16,509 bases of DNA from Candidatus Caenarcanales bacterium. GTDB lineage: Bacteria > Cyanobacteriota > Vampirovibrionia > Caenarcaniphilales > Caenarcanaceae. Both the position numbers and the translations under genes were made by a program. The DNA is taken from positions 1-16,509 of the forward strand of contig CANLFK010000026.1 of NCBI GenBank assembly GCA_947489925.1, written 5' to 3'. The notes under the pieces were generated by a model that was not told the DNA's origin, did not search any database, and worked only from the letters and a program-made list of their open reading frames with translations. This document shows positions 1 to 8,908 of the stretch, one piece after another (the stretch's first letter is position 1; each line of letters starts with the position of its first letter).

Positions 1-2780
1 GCAGAGTTATCGTATTCTTTCCATGAGCGATCTCTTTCTGTTTCAATCTTTTTTCTTTCTTTTTCCAATTTTAATTTCTCTGGTAAATTGGGAGCAAGAC
101 GAGCTTGTTTTTTACATTCTTTAATTTGTTCGTCAAAGTCTTTTAATATTATTTTCAAGGCATTTCTCTGATCTTCCGCCCATTTATCGAGCTTGTCCAT
201 TTCTTTATCCAGTAATTCTGCATTTTGTTTATTTGTTAATTGCAATATTTCTTTTTGTCTTTTTTCTTTTAAATTTTCAAGTATTTTTAGTACTGATAAA
301 TCTTCAGAGTATTCTTTTTGATCAAGTATCGCTAGTTCAATTATTCTTCTTACCTGCTCTTCTTCTAGCTCTTCATTATTATCAGCAAGTCCAATACAAA
401 TTAAAAAATCTTCTGTTTCTAGTGAATTAATTGTTAATTGCCTTACCTGAAGCCAGCCACTTTTACCTTTTAAGTTTTTTAATACTGCAATTTTAGGCTT
501 ATGATTACTGAGATCAAATATTATTTCTTGAGTAGGTATTTCTTGTTTTTTGCATTTGCTTATTATATGCTCAGCAAGCGGATGCCCCATTCTATACACA
601 AAATAATTTTCATTAGGCTTACCAAGTTTATATGTACCTTTGAGTATATCTTTCAAATTTTCAGGTTCTTCAATTAATTCAAATGTTTTATTTTCTTCAC
701 AAAAAACGGCTCTCTTATCTAGTGAATATTTAGTAATTTCCCAAAGCCAATTTTCATATTTGCTTATAAATCGCTTACTTTCATCAAGTGTAATTTTCAG
801 CTTATCATGGACTTCTGCATCAAAATTTTCTAATAAACTTTGTCTAGTTTTTTTAATTTCAGTATCAATTTGTGGTTGTATTATTTGATTCAGCTCTTCA
901 AATGAATTATTTATTTCTTCAATAGAACGGCATTTCTGATAAATATCGGCAATCCTTTTTTGAAAATCGATACCACTTTCAATATTTCCAAGAATTTCAT
1001 CACTAGCTCCGAACACACCATCAAAAAGCTTAAACTTTTCTTTTAATAATTCATAAACTCTTTGATCCGCTTCATTCTTTTTATTTAAAAAATTTACTAC
1101 AACTACATCATGAATTTGTCCATAACGATGACATCGTCCAATTCTTTGTTCAATTCTTTGAGGATTCCAAGGAAGATCATAATTAACAATCAAAGAACAA
1201 AACTGCAAATTCATACCTTCGGCGGCGGCTTCAGTGGCAATCATAATTTGTGCTTCTTCTTTAAAATAATCAACTAAAGCGGCTCTCATATCTGCTGTTT
1301 TTGAACCAGTTACTTTTGAATTACCTTTATTCTTTTGAATCCAGTTTTTATATATTAGCTTAGACTTCAAATCGGTATTAGAACCATTAAATAAAACAAT
1401 TTTGTCTTTAAATTGCGAATTTTCTAAAATATTTTTTATATACTCCTGCGTTCTAGTCGATTCAGTAAAAATCAGAGCTTTTGGTTTATATTCTTGATTT
1501 TCTGCAAGTTCTTTTGATTTCTCAAATCCTTTTTCTATTGCGGTTAAAAGTTTTTCTCCTTTTGCATTAATCTTGATTGATTCAGCTAATTTTTGTAGTT
1601 TTTCAAGAATATTTTTTTCTTTAATAATTTCATTAATTTCTTCTTTTGAAAGTTCTATTTGTTCAATTTCTTCAATTTCTATTTCATTTTGTTCTTTCAA
1701 TTCATCTTCTAATTCATCTATATTCTCAATATCTTCAGAAATTACTTTTTGTAAATTATTATCAGAAGTATTATTTGATTTTGATAAAGTATTTAATTTC
1801 TCAACTAAGGCTTTTAAGGTATTAGAAATTGCAAAAGATGAAGAAGCTAATAATTTTCTAAGTACCAAAGTCATTAATATTCTTTGACTTGCTGGAAGTG
1901 CATATAAAGTATTACTTCGCAAATATTCACTAACTTCATCATAAAGTCTTTGTTCGTCTTGGTGAGGATAAAATTCTTCGGTTAAACAAATTCTTTTTGT
2001 GAATTTAATATTTAAAGTTTGTTTTCTAAGAGTTCTCTGGCAAATTGGTTTTAATCTAGCTTTTAACTCATCAAATGAATCATCTGATATTAATTTACTA
2101 TATTGAGATTTAAAGCTTTTCAAATCACCAAAAGCATAATCATCTATTAAGCTCACTAAGCCGTATAACTCCAATAATGAATTTTGCAAAGGAGTTGCGG
2201 TTAATAATATTTTTTTATTTGCTTTTTCAATTGCAGTTTTTATATTATTTGCAATTTTGTTTTGTTTTTTATATACATTTCTGAGGCGATGAGCTTCATC
2301 AATTACAACTAAATCCCATTCAATAGAATTAATATATGAATTTTTGGAAGAAGCAAATTGAAAAGAAGTAATAATTATTGTATTTTGAATAAAAGGATTA
2401 AAGTTTTTATTTTTAGTATTTGTATTAAAACTGGAAGTTTCTAAAATAATAGAAGGAAGAAAAAATTTATCTTGTAATTCTTGACTCCATTGTTTACGCA
2501 AATTTGCAGGAGTAATAATTAATATTTTTCTTTTTCGTTCAGCCCATTTTTGTGAAAGTAAAATACCAGCTTCTATAGTTTTACCCAAACCAACTTCATC
2601 GGCAAGTAATGCTCCTTTTGAGAGAGGTGATTTTAATGCAAATAAAGCTGCTTCAATTTGATGAGGATTAAGATCAACCTGAGCATCCATTAATGAAACT
2701 GCTAATTTCTCTGCTGTTTGAGAATTACATCTTTTTGTCAGCTCAAAGGCGTAAAGCTTCGATTTAATATTAGAACCCAT
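1..2780 (-). CDS. SNF2/RapA-type superfamily 2 helicase, 3' end missing at window edge
   Basis: This is an ATP-dependent helicase or translocase of superfamily 2, SNF2 type. The reading frame is open from ATG at 2780 to the left edge (926 codons, no stop). A Q-motif glutamine sits near residue 41, Walker A DEVGLGKT at 61-68, DEAH at 161-164 and TATP at 194-197. A long acidic stretch lies near residues 350-380. The second RecA domain carries ATEAAAEGMNLQF near 512-525 and the arginine-finger motif IGRCHRYGQ near 545-553. The last ~70 residues are highly charged and probably coiled coil. From memory, relatives are about 950-1000 residues and end in a conserved FTIRWR-like tail, so roughly 30-50 codons are probably missing. 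It lies 73 bp downstream of the ABC permease on the same strand, without a clear terminator between them. Members of this family often sit with DNA methyltransferase and type III-like restriction genes (family knowledge); a general RapA-like role or a DISARM DrmD-type role cannot be excluded. No Shine-Dalgarno is visible. Confidence 0.9.
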   Translation of the reverse strand, partial: MGSNIKSKLYAFELTKRCNSQTAEKLAVSLMDAQVDLNPHQIEAALFALKSPLSKGALLADEVGLGKTIEAGILLSQKWAERKRKILIITPANLRKQWSQELQDKFFLPSIILETSSFNTNTKNKNFNPFIQNTIIITSFQFASSKNSYINSIEWDLVVIDEAHRLRNVYKKQNKIANNIKTAIEKANKKILLTATPLQNSLLELYGLVSLIDDYAFGDLKSFKSQYSKLISDDSFDELKARLKPICQRTLRKQTLNIKFTKRICLTEEFYPHQDEQRLYDEVSEYLRSNTLYALPASQRILMTLVLRKLLASSSFAISNTLKALVEKLNTLSKSNNTSDNNLQKVISEDIENIDELEDELKEQNEIEIEEIEQIELSKEEINEIIKEKNILEKLQKLAESIKINAKGEKLLTAIEKGFEKSKELAENQEYKPKALIFTESTRTQEYIKNILENSQFKDKIVLFNGSNTDLKSKLIYKNWIQKNKGNSKVTGSKTADMRAALVDYFKEEAQIMIATEAAAEGMNLQFCSLIVNYDLPWNPQRIEQRIGRCHRYGQIHDVVVVNFLNKKNEADQRVYELLKEKFKLFDGVFGASDEILGNIESGIDFQKRIADIYQKCRSIEEINNSFEELNQIIQPQIDTEIKKTRQSLLENFDAEVHDKLKITLDESKRFISKYENWLWEITKYSLDKRAVFCEENKTFELIEEPENLKDILKGTYKLGKPNENYFVYRMGHPLAEHIISKCKKQEIPTQEIIFDLSNHKPKIAVLKNLKGKSGWLQVRQLTINSLETEDFLICIGLADNNEELEEEQVRRIIELAILDQKEYSEDLSVLKILENLKEKRQKEILQLTNKQNAELLDKEMDKLDKWAEDQRNALKIILKDFDEQIKECKKQARLAPNLPEKLKLEKERKKIETERDRSWKEYDNS

Positions 2781-2853
2781 ATCTATATTGTTTATTGGTA
2801 TTTATCTTACTGATTCTATAAAATAATACTGACTGCTGTACAAAAATAGAAAA

Positions 2854-4011
2854 TTAAACTAATTGTTTTTTAAAAAGTTTAATACTAATAGCTAAAATTA
2901 TAATTGCTTCAAGAGTTAAAACGCCAAAATTAAAGACCAAATCACCAAAGTCAGCTCCACGCAAAATTATGCCCCGTGAAATCCTGACAAAATGTGTAAC
3001 AGGCAAAATATAACCAATTACTTGAAAAACTGTTGGCATTGAGTCAAATGGAAAAACATAGCCAGACAAAAATATTGAAGGTAATAAAGCCATTTGCGTT
3101 AGCTGAGCTGCCTGAGCCTGATTACTTGAAATAGTTGAAATAATTAAACTTAAACCTAAAGCCGAAAACATAAAAACAAAAGTCGCTAATTCAAGTAATA
3201 AAAGACTACCTTTTACATCAATGCCAAATAAAACAAAAATTAAATATAAACTTAAATTAAAATCAAAAAGTCCAATACCAATATAAGGTATTATTTTTCC
3301 AATCATTAGTCCTAGCGGGCTTAAAGGTGTAACTAATAATTGTTCAAGCGTACCTCTTTCTTTTTCTTTGACAATTGATAAACAACATAAAAAAGTAGTA
3401 ACCAAAAAAACAATAATACCTAAAAGTGCGGGTAATACAAAAAATGGCGTCTCTAGGTTTGGGTTAAATAAATAAACGGGCTTAACCTGAATAGAAGAGC
3501 TTTTGGCTTTTGAATATTTATTTAATTCTTCACTAACTGCAAAACTTAATTGCTGAATAGCACCCTGAATTTGATTAGCAACTGTTGAATCAGAACCATC
3601 AATAATAATTTGAATATCCGCTTTTTGTTTGGCTAATAATTTACGACTAAAATCAGGTGGAATAATTAAACCTAATTGAGCTTTCCCTTTGATGAGAGCC
3701 AAATTAATTTCTTCTTTAGAGTAAACAAATTTTTCGATTTTAATATAAGTACTAGCTTTTAATTTATCAATAAAATTATTGGAATAATGGCTTTGGTCTT
3801 GGTCAAAAATATAAGTTTTAATATCTCTTACTTCATTATTTATGGCATAACCAAAAATTAAAAGCTGAAAAAGTGGAATAATAACCGCTATTCGCCAAGT
3901 CGCTGAATCATTGAGTATATGAATACATTCTTTAAATAAAACTGGACGAATTTGATAATTCCAAAAATTCAGCAATCTTTGATAAATTGACAGCTTTAAT
4001 ATTTCAGACAT
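2854..4011 (-). CDS. ABC-2 type transporter permease (YbhS/YbhR/DrrB-like)
   Basis: This is an inner-membrane permease of an ABC-2 exporter, 385 residues. One membrane segment lies at about 39-58, followed by a ~130-residue extracytoplasmic domain and then a cluster of about five hydrophobic segments from residue ~190 to the end. The NPNLETPFFVLPALLG stretch before the second segment and KEKERGTLEQLLVTPLS after it are hallmarks of the YbhS/YbhR/YhhJ group. The extracytoplasmic domain is what separates this group from short polysaccharide permeases such as Wzm. The start codon overlaps the kdsD stop by one base (TAATG), so translation is probably coupled and the two genes form an operon. No ATPase subunit is encoded in the window, so its partner must lie elsewhere. 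The substrate is unknown; drugs, lipids or ions are all handled by relatives. Confidence 0.88.
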   Translation of the reverse strand: MSEILKLSIYQRLLNFWNYQIRPVLFKECIHILNDSATWRIAVIIPLFQLLIFGYAINNEVRDIKTYIFDQDQSHYSNNFIDKLKASTYIKIEKFVYSKEEINLALIKGKAQLGLIIPPDFSRKLLAKQKADIQIIIDGSDSTVANQIQGAIQQLSFAVSEELNKYSKAKSSSIQVKPVYLFNPNLETPFFVLPALLGIIVFLVTTFLCCLSIVKEKERGTLEQLLVTPLSPLGLMIGKIIPYIGIGLFDFNLSLYLIFVLFGIDVKGSLLLLELATFVFMFSALGLSLIISTISSNQAQAAQLTQMALLPSIFLSGYVFPFDSMPTVFQVIGYILPVTHFVRISRGIILRGADFGDLVFNFGVLTLEAIIILAISIKLFKKQLV

Positions 4012-4997
4012 TAATAAATTCCGGCTTTCAATAAGTCTTTTAAGTCTATAATTCCAATTGGATAATATTGATCTGACACAATTATTAAATCTGAAATTCT
4101 TTTATTTTCCATCATAAAAAGTGCTTCTGAAGCCAAACAATTAGCCGAAATAATTTGCGGTTTTGCATTCATAATATCTTTGGCTTGGCAATTATAAACT
4201 TCTGATTGAAACTTCAGCTGAGAGCGTCTTAAATCTCCGTCAGTAATAATACCAATCAATTTTTGCTCTTTATCTAAAACACAAGTCAAGCCTAGTCCTT
4301 TTGAGCTTATTTCTTCCAGAATATCTTTATAGTTTGTCGCTTTAAATACAGTTGGAATTGAATTTAAATCTTTTCTCATTAAATCAGAAACTTTAATTAA
4401 TTTGCGTCCTAAGTTTCCTCCGGGGTGAAAAGTAGCAAAATCTTTTTCGGTAAATTGCTTTTTTTGCATTAAAACAATAGCCAAAGCATCACCCAAAGCC
4501 AACGATGTTGTAGTGCTAGTTGTGGGAGCTAAATTAAGCGGACAAGCTTCTTCCTTAACATTAATATCTAAGACAATATCACTATGCTCCGCCAAAGCCG
4601 ATTTTGAGTCAGAAGTAATAGAAATTAATTTTAGACCACGCCTTTTGATCGGAATTAAAATATTAATAATTTCAGAAGTCTTTCCGCTATTAGAGATGGC
4701 TATGACAATATCTTCTGGCTTTAACATACCAAAATCACCATGCAAAAGCTCAGCTGGATGTACAAAAAACGCAGGAGTACCAGTACTGGCAAAAGTAGCG
4801 GCAATTTTTTTGGCAATATGTCCAGATTTGCCCATGCCAATTATAACAATACGACCACAACAAGATAAAATAAGCTTAATTGCTTGTTCAAACGAATCAT
4901 CTAAACAATTAGCCAAATTCATTAAAGCTTTAGCCTCGGCATTTATAACCTGTTTGGCAATATTTAAGCTTGAATTATATAAGCTTTTTTCTGACAT
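4011..4997 (-). CDS. kdsD: Arabinose-5-phosphate isomerase (KdsD/KpsF family)
   Basis: This cytoplasmic enzyme converts ribulose-5-phosphate to arabinose-5-phosphate, the first committed step to Kdo for lipopolysaccharide core or capsule. The 328 residues match the family length. An N-terminal SIS sugar-isomerase domain (about 35-180) is followed by two CBS domains (about 205-265 and 272-328). Candidate catalytic residues Lys57 (GMGKSGH), Glu109 (SGKTSEI), Glu150 (KEEACP) and His191 (FHPGG) have exactly the spacing of E. coli KdsD Lys59, Glu111, Glu152 and His193. The start lies about 120 bp from the end of thrS on the same strand and has no Shine-Dalgarno. It is translationally coupled to the downstream ABC-2 permease through a TAATG overlap. 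It implies a Kdo-containing envelope, although the other Kdo genes are not in the window. Confidence 0.95.
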   Translation of the reverse strand: MSEKSLYNSSLNIAKQVINAEAKALMNLANCLDDSFEQAIKLILSCCGRIVIIGMGKSGHIAKKIAATFASTGTPAFFVHPAELLHGDFGMLKPEDIVIAISNSGKTSEIINILIPIKRRGLKLISITSDSKSALAEHSDIVLDINVKEEACPLNLAPTTSTTTSLALGDALAIVLMQKKQFTEKDFATFHPGGNLGRKLIKVSDLMRKDLNSIPTVFKATNYKDILEEISSKGLGLTCVLDKEQKLIGIITDGDLRRSQLKFQSEVYNCQAKDIMNAKPQIISANCLASEALFMMENKRISDLIIVSDQYYPIGIIDLKDLLKAGIY

Positions 4998-5116
4998 CTG
5001 ACATTAGAGGAAGCATTTTGAATTTAGTCTAACTGATTTTAAGCCTAATTTACAAGTTTTACCTTTATTTAAAATTTATAGACTATTTCATTTCGGGATT
5101 GCCTAGATAAACCAAA

Positions 5117-7045
5117 TTATAAATTATCTTGAATTTCAGCCATAAATTGACTAATTGACATACTTCCCAAATCACCTTTTCGCCTTTCTCGGACTGATAT
5201 TTCTTGGCTTTCCATTTCTTTGTCGCCAATTACTAACATATAAGGAGTCTGCTCTAATTGGGCATCTCTGATTTTTGCTCCAATTTTTTCGGCTCTCACA
5301 TCTATTTTGGCTCTAATTCTTTTTTCTTTTAGTTTAGCCAAAATTGTTTTGCAAAATTCATTGTGTCTATCGGCAATAGGCAAAATAGCTACTTGGGTCT
5401 GGCAAAGCCATAGTGGGAAAGCTCCAGTATAATGTTCAATCAAAAGTGCAGTAAACCTTTCTAGGCTACCAAAAATTGCACGATGTAACATAACTGGTTT
5501 TTCAAAAGTGCCTTCACTTGAGGTGTATTTTAAATCAAAACGATCAGGCAAATTAAAATCAACCTGAATAGTAGCTCCCTGCCAAGCACGACCTAAAGCA
5601 TCTTTTAGCTTAAAGTCAATTTTCGGCCCATAAAAAGCTCCATCTCCAGCATTAATTTCAAAAGCTAATTCACTTTTAGTGAGAGCCTCTTTTAAAGCAT
5701 TTTCAGCCATGTCCCAAATTGAATCTTCCCCAATTCTTTCGGCTGGCCTCGTTGAAAGTTCCGCTGAATAAGTTAAGTCAAACTTTTTATAAACCTGATT
5801 AATTAAAGAAATAATAGAACAAACTTCTTCTACTAATTGATCTGGTGAGCAAAATACATGTGCGTCATCTTGGGTAAAACCACGAACTCTGGCCAAACCA
5901 TGCAAAGCACCAGCCCGCTCAAAGCGATAAACTGTACCCATTTCAGCCAACCTGATAGGCAATTCACGATAACTATGACGAGTTGAATTAAAAATTAAAA
6001 CATGAAAAGGGCAATTCATAGGTTTTAAAATATAATCTTGCTCATCAATTGGCTTCATCTGAAACATATTATCTGCATAAAATTCAGTATGTCCAGAGGT
6101 TTTCCAGAGTTCAGAACGGGCAATATGTGGCGTATAAACTAATTCATAACCATTATCTTCATGTAATTGTTTCCAAAAGTCTTCAATTCTGGCTCTCAGA
6201 AAAGCTAATTTGGGATGCCAAAAAATTAAACCTCCGCCAGCTTCTTCGTGAACTGAAAATAATTCATGCTGTCTTGAAAGTTTACGATGATCTCTTTTTC
6301 CAGCCTCTTCCAATCGTAAAAGATAATTATCCAAATCTTGTTTATTAAACCAAGCTGTGCCATAAATTCTTTGCAAAGACTCTTGTTTTTCGTCTCCATG
6401 CCAATAAGCACTTGAAACCGACAATAATTTAAAAGCTTTTATTTGTTTGGTATTTTGCAAATGTGGCCCACGACATAAATCACTCCAAATTAAATTATTA
6501 TTTTTATCGAATAAACCATATTGAGTCGGGTTTTCGTCTTTGTATTTTTCAAGTAATTCGGCTTTGAATTTTTCACCAACTTTTAAAAACTCCTCAATCT
6601 GAAAGCTTGGATTTTCAACTTTAAACTTTTTAAATTCAAGTTCTGCTTCTATTATTTTTTGCATTTCAGCTTCAATAGAGGCTAAATTATCAATTGAAAG
6701 ATTTTGGCTTGGAATATAAAAATCATAATAAAAACCATCTTCAATAGTTGGACCAATGGCAATTTTTGCGTCTGGATAAAGCTTTTGAACCGCGGCCGCC
6801 AAAATATGAGCAGTACTATGTCTTAAAAATTCTAAGCTTTCAGCATCTTTTTTGGTAATAATTTTAACTTTGTCGCCTTCGGTCAAAACTGTGTTTAAGT
6901 CAGCTAATTTTCCATTTAAATTTAAGCCAATTGATTCTTTCGCCAATCTAGGACTTATATTATTGGCAAGGTCTAAACCAGTACTATTTAAATTAAGTTG
7001 TTTAGATGAATTATCAGGTAAAAAAATATTTACAAATTCAGACAT
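5117..7045 (-). CDS. thrS: Threonine-tRNA ligase
   Basis: This class II aminoacyl-tRNA synthetase charges tRNA-Thr in the cytoplasm. Starting at 7045 it has 642 residues, the same as E. coli ThrS. The order is a TGS domain (about 1-65), an editing domain with HSTAH (His76, His80) and CRGPH (Cys191), the catalytic core, and an anticodon-binding domain from about 550. The zinc ligands are Cys345 (MNCPFH), His396 (DDAHVF) and His521 (MLHRAI). Motif 2 carries VYRFERAG and motif 3 ends with GSLERF. An in-frame ATG at 7063 would add MILILS; I prefer 7045 because MSEFVNIFLPDNS begins as TGS domains normally do. Neither start has a Shine-Dalgarno. It is divergent from the membrane protein gene at 7148. 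Confidence 0.97.
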   Translation of the reverse strand: MSEFVNIFLPDNSSKQLNLNSTGLDLANNISPRLAKESIGLNLNGKLADLNTVLTEGDKVKIITKKDAESLEFLRHSTAHILAAAVQKLYPDAKIAIGPTIEDGFYYDFYIPSQNLSIDNLASIEAEMQKIIEAELEFKKFKVENPSFQIEEFLKVGEKFKAELLEKYKDENPTQYGLFDKNNNLIWSDLCRGPHLQNTKQIKAFKLLSVSSAYWHGDEKQESLQRIYGTAWFNKQDLDNYLLRLEEAGKRDHRKLSRQHELFSVHEEAGGGLIFWHPKLAFLRARIEDFWKQLHEDNGYELVYTPHIARSELWKTSGHTEFYADNMFQMKPIDEQDYILKPMNCPFHVLIFNSTRHSYRELPIRLAEMGTVYRFERAGALHGLARVRGFTQDDAHVFCSPDQLVEEVCSIISLINQVYKKFDLTYSAELSTRPAERIGEDSIWDMAENALKEALTKSELAFEINAGDGAFYGPKIDFKLKDALGRAWQGATIQVDFNLPDRFDLKYTSSEGTFEKPVMLHRAIFGSLERFTALLIEHYTGAFPLWLCQTQVAILPIADRHNEFCKTILAKLKEKRIRAKIDVRAEKIGAKIRDAQLEQTPYMLVIGDKEMESQEISVRERRKGDLGSMSISQFMAEIQDNL

Positions 7046-7105
7046 AGAAAGTATTAAAATCAAAAATATTAATTAAGTTTATCAAAATATGGGAAAATCA
7101 TTATC

Positions 7106-7111
7106 TATAAT
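7106..7111 (+). promoter_or_regulatory. Candidate -10 box for the 7148 membrane-protein gene
   Basis: TATAAT is a perfect -10 hexamer 36 bases before the start codon. No good -35 hexamer lies 16-18 bases upstream, so this is a candidate only. It sits in the divergent region shared with thrS. Confidence 0.35.
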
Positions 7112-7147
7112 TTCTTTTATAAAATAAGTTGAAATTTAGTATCTAAA

Positions 7148-7648
7148 ATGAGCAATAAAAATTTTAATATAAATCAATACGCTTATTTTTTGGCTGGCCC
7201 AAGAGATTTTATTATTAATTTGGCGATTAATACTTTTATGCCCTGGTGGGTTTTACAACAAGTTGAATCTGTTGATTGGCTTGGTAATCCGTCAATTATG
7301 TCTTTATTTGCTCCGATGGGATTTTTGCTAGTTTCAATGACTACCTTTTTTGGGCTTTTTAATGGCTTAACCCAAGGAATAGTTAATAAGCAAGTTTTAA
7401 TTGATAGATTGCAAAAAAATACAGCTTGGATAAAACCAGTTCTCATGAAATCAGTGATTTATGGCTTAATTGCTTTAATAGTTTTTATTGGAATTATTAT
7501 GCTTTGTAATTATTTATTGCCTAATATTCAATTTGCCAAAAAACCATTAATCATTTTTCAAGGAATTTTTGCGGCTTTCTTTGCTTATTTTGTGGGCATA
7601 AATGGAGTTTTAACCGCCGAAAAAACTGTCCATAATTCAGGAGGTTAA
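7148..7648 (+). CDS. Unrecognised small integral membrane protein
   Basis: I do not recognise this 166-residue protein. It has four hydrophobic segments at about residues 18-38, 53-75, 100-124 and 134-153. Short basic links join them, and KQVLIDRLQK (81-90) probably lies in the cytoplasm. The tryptophan-rich MPWWVL sits in or after the first segment, a pattern reminiscent of small permease-like proteins annotated only as hypothetical. No signal peptide cleavage site or catalytic motif is apparent. It is divergent from thrS and overlaps the end of proB by 12 bases tail to tail, so neither gene has room for its own terminator. The start is the first ATG in frame after a good -10 box; no Shine-Dalgarno is present. 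Function unknown. Confidence 0.8.
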   Translation: MSNKNFNINQYAYFLAGPRDFIINLAINTFMPWWVLQQVESVDWLGNPSIMSLFAPMGFLLVSMTTFFGLFNGLTQGIVNKQVLIDRLQKNTAWIKPVLMKSVIYGLIALIVFIGIIMLCNYLLPNIQFAKKPLIIFQGIFAAFFAYFVGINGVLTAEKTVHNSGG

Positions 7649-8749
7649 AACTACTAAATCGTCTCGGTGAATAGCACTATTGCCATATGAATAACCTAAA
7701 ACTTTAATGATTTCTTCGGAAGAATAACCTTTAATCAATTTTAAATCTTCACTATTATATTTAGTTAAGCCAATTGCCACGATATGCGTTTTAGTATTAT
7801 CTTCACCAAAGCATATTTCTAAAGCAGTACCTCGATCAAACTTACCTATTACTTTTTTGATGCCAATTGGTAATAAACTTTTTCCTTTGATTAAAGCATT
7901 TAAAGCTCCATTATCAATAATTACTTTACCTTTGGTAGTTGCTCCTCCAGTAATCCAAGCCTTACGAGCATCTACTGGGTTACTGCGTGGCAGAAAAGTT
8001 GTGCCATGCGATTTGCCTTCCAAAACATCAATAATAAAAGGAGTTTTACGACTAGCTAAAATATGTACCGTTGTACCAAAGGAAGTAGCCATTTTTGCGG
8101 CTTGAATTTTTGAAGCCATGCCTCCAGTTCCCCATTTAGAACCACGGTTTCCAGCTTTCGATTCAATTTCAAAGTCTATCTCTTCTACTAATTCAATTAA
8201 TTGAGCATTCGGATTTTCTCTCGGATCTTCGGTAAATAAGCCTTCCATGTCAGTTAAAATAAATAAATGCTCAGCTGTAACCAGCTCCGAAACAACAGCC
8301 GACAAATAATCATTATCACTAAATCTGATTTCTTCATCAGCCACCACATCATTTTCATTGATAATTGGTATAACATCAAATTTCAATAATTCTCTTAAAG
8401 TCAATCTGGCATTTAAATATCTTTCTTTATCTTGCATTCCATGCCTTGTTAAAAGCACCTGCCCAATAGTTTGACCATATTTTTGGAAATGTTGCTCGTA
8501 TAAGTTTGCCAGAAGTATTTGCCCAACCGAAGCGGCCGCTTGTTTTAAAGTAATTGTGGTTGGTTTTTCTGTCCAGCCCAGTCTTTGGCTACCAAGTCCA
8601 ACCGCTCCAGAGCTTACAATTAAGACTTGATGACCTTTTTGTTTTAATAACCAAACTAAATCCACTATCTCAGAAATTAACTGAATATTAATTCCCGTAC
8701 CACTTGAACCCGTTATTGAGCTAGTACCTACTTTTATGACGATTTTCAC
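7637..8749 (-). CDS. proB: Glutamate 5-kinase
   Basis: This cytoplasmic enzyme phosphorylates glutamate to gamma-glutamyl phosphate, the first step of proline synthesis. At 370 residues it matches the usual ~367. The N-terminal amino-acid kinase domain begins with MKIVIKVGTSS and contains VSSGAVGLG near 46-54, INENDVV near 130-136, and the ATP-site stretch WGTGGMASKIQAAK near residue 206. A PUA domain fills the C-terminus from about residue 278. The start is GTG; an in-frame TGA lies a few codons upstream and no ATG lies between. proA and proC are not adjacent, so proB appears to be a single-gene unit. Its stop codon (TGA) overlaps the convergent membrane-protein gene. Confidence 0.96.
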   Translation of the reverse strand: MKIVIKVGTSSITGSSGTGINIQLISEIVDLVWLLKQKGHQVLIVSSGAVGLGSQRLGWTEKPTTITLKQAAASVGQILLANLYEQHFQKYGQTIGQVLLTRHGMQDKERYLNARLTLRELLKFDVIPIINENDVVADEEIRFSDNDYLSAVVSELVTAEHLFILTDMEGLFTEDPRENPNAQLIELVEEIDFEIESKAGNRGSKWGTGGMASKIQAAKMATSFGTTVHILASRKTPFIIDVLEGKSHGTTFLPRSNPVDARKAWITGGATTKGKVIIDNGALNALIKGKSLLPIGIKKVIGKFDRGTALEICFGEDNTKTHIVAIGLTKYNSEDLKLIKGYSSEEIIKVLGYSYGNSAIHRDDLVVLTS

Positions 8750-8778
8750 AAAGTTTTTATTTTGTCAGACTAGGGGGA

Positions 8779-8784
8779 ATTATA
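8779..8784 (-). promoter_or_regulatory. Candidate -10 box for proB
   Basis: The minus strand reads TATAAT about 30 bases upstream of the proB GTG. The -35 position is poor, so support rests on the hexamer and its distance from the start. The remaining ~120 bases up to fliF are AT-rich; I see no sigma-28 or sigma-54 type promoter for the flagellar gene in them. Confidence 0.35.
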
Positions 8785-8908
8785 ACCTTAAGCTGTGTTT
8801 TTATGCCTTGTATTAATTAAGTTGGTATTTTTTAATTGATTAATAAGTTGAATTTTTGGGTAATGATTATTTAGAAATATTTAAAGGGAAATCACTGAAA
8901 AGTAAATT

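Noticed and set aside
1573..1887. A Ser/Phe-rich open frame on the plus strand inside the helicase region
   Set aside because: It is the antisense reading of the acidic Glu/Ile-rich stretch of the helicase, which by itself produces Ser/Phe/Ile-rich translations.
1..2780. Calling the helicase DISARM DrmD or RapA outright
   Set aside because: Motifs support SNF2-type only; no partner genes are visible and the C-terminus is missing, so a system name is not justified.
4513..5001. A 162-codon open frame on the plus strand opposite kdsD
   Set aside because: It lies antisense to a gene whose catalytic residues align with E. coli KdsD; the translation has no recognisable domain and reflects the mirrored frame of the real gene.
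7046..7063. Six extra N-terminal codons for thrS from an upstream ATG
   Set aside because: The shorter start gives the normal TGS-domain beginning and the 642-residue length of E. coli ThrS; the extension MILILS has no supporting ribosome site.
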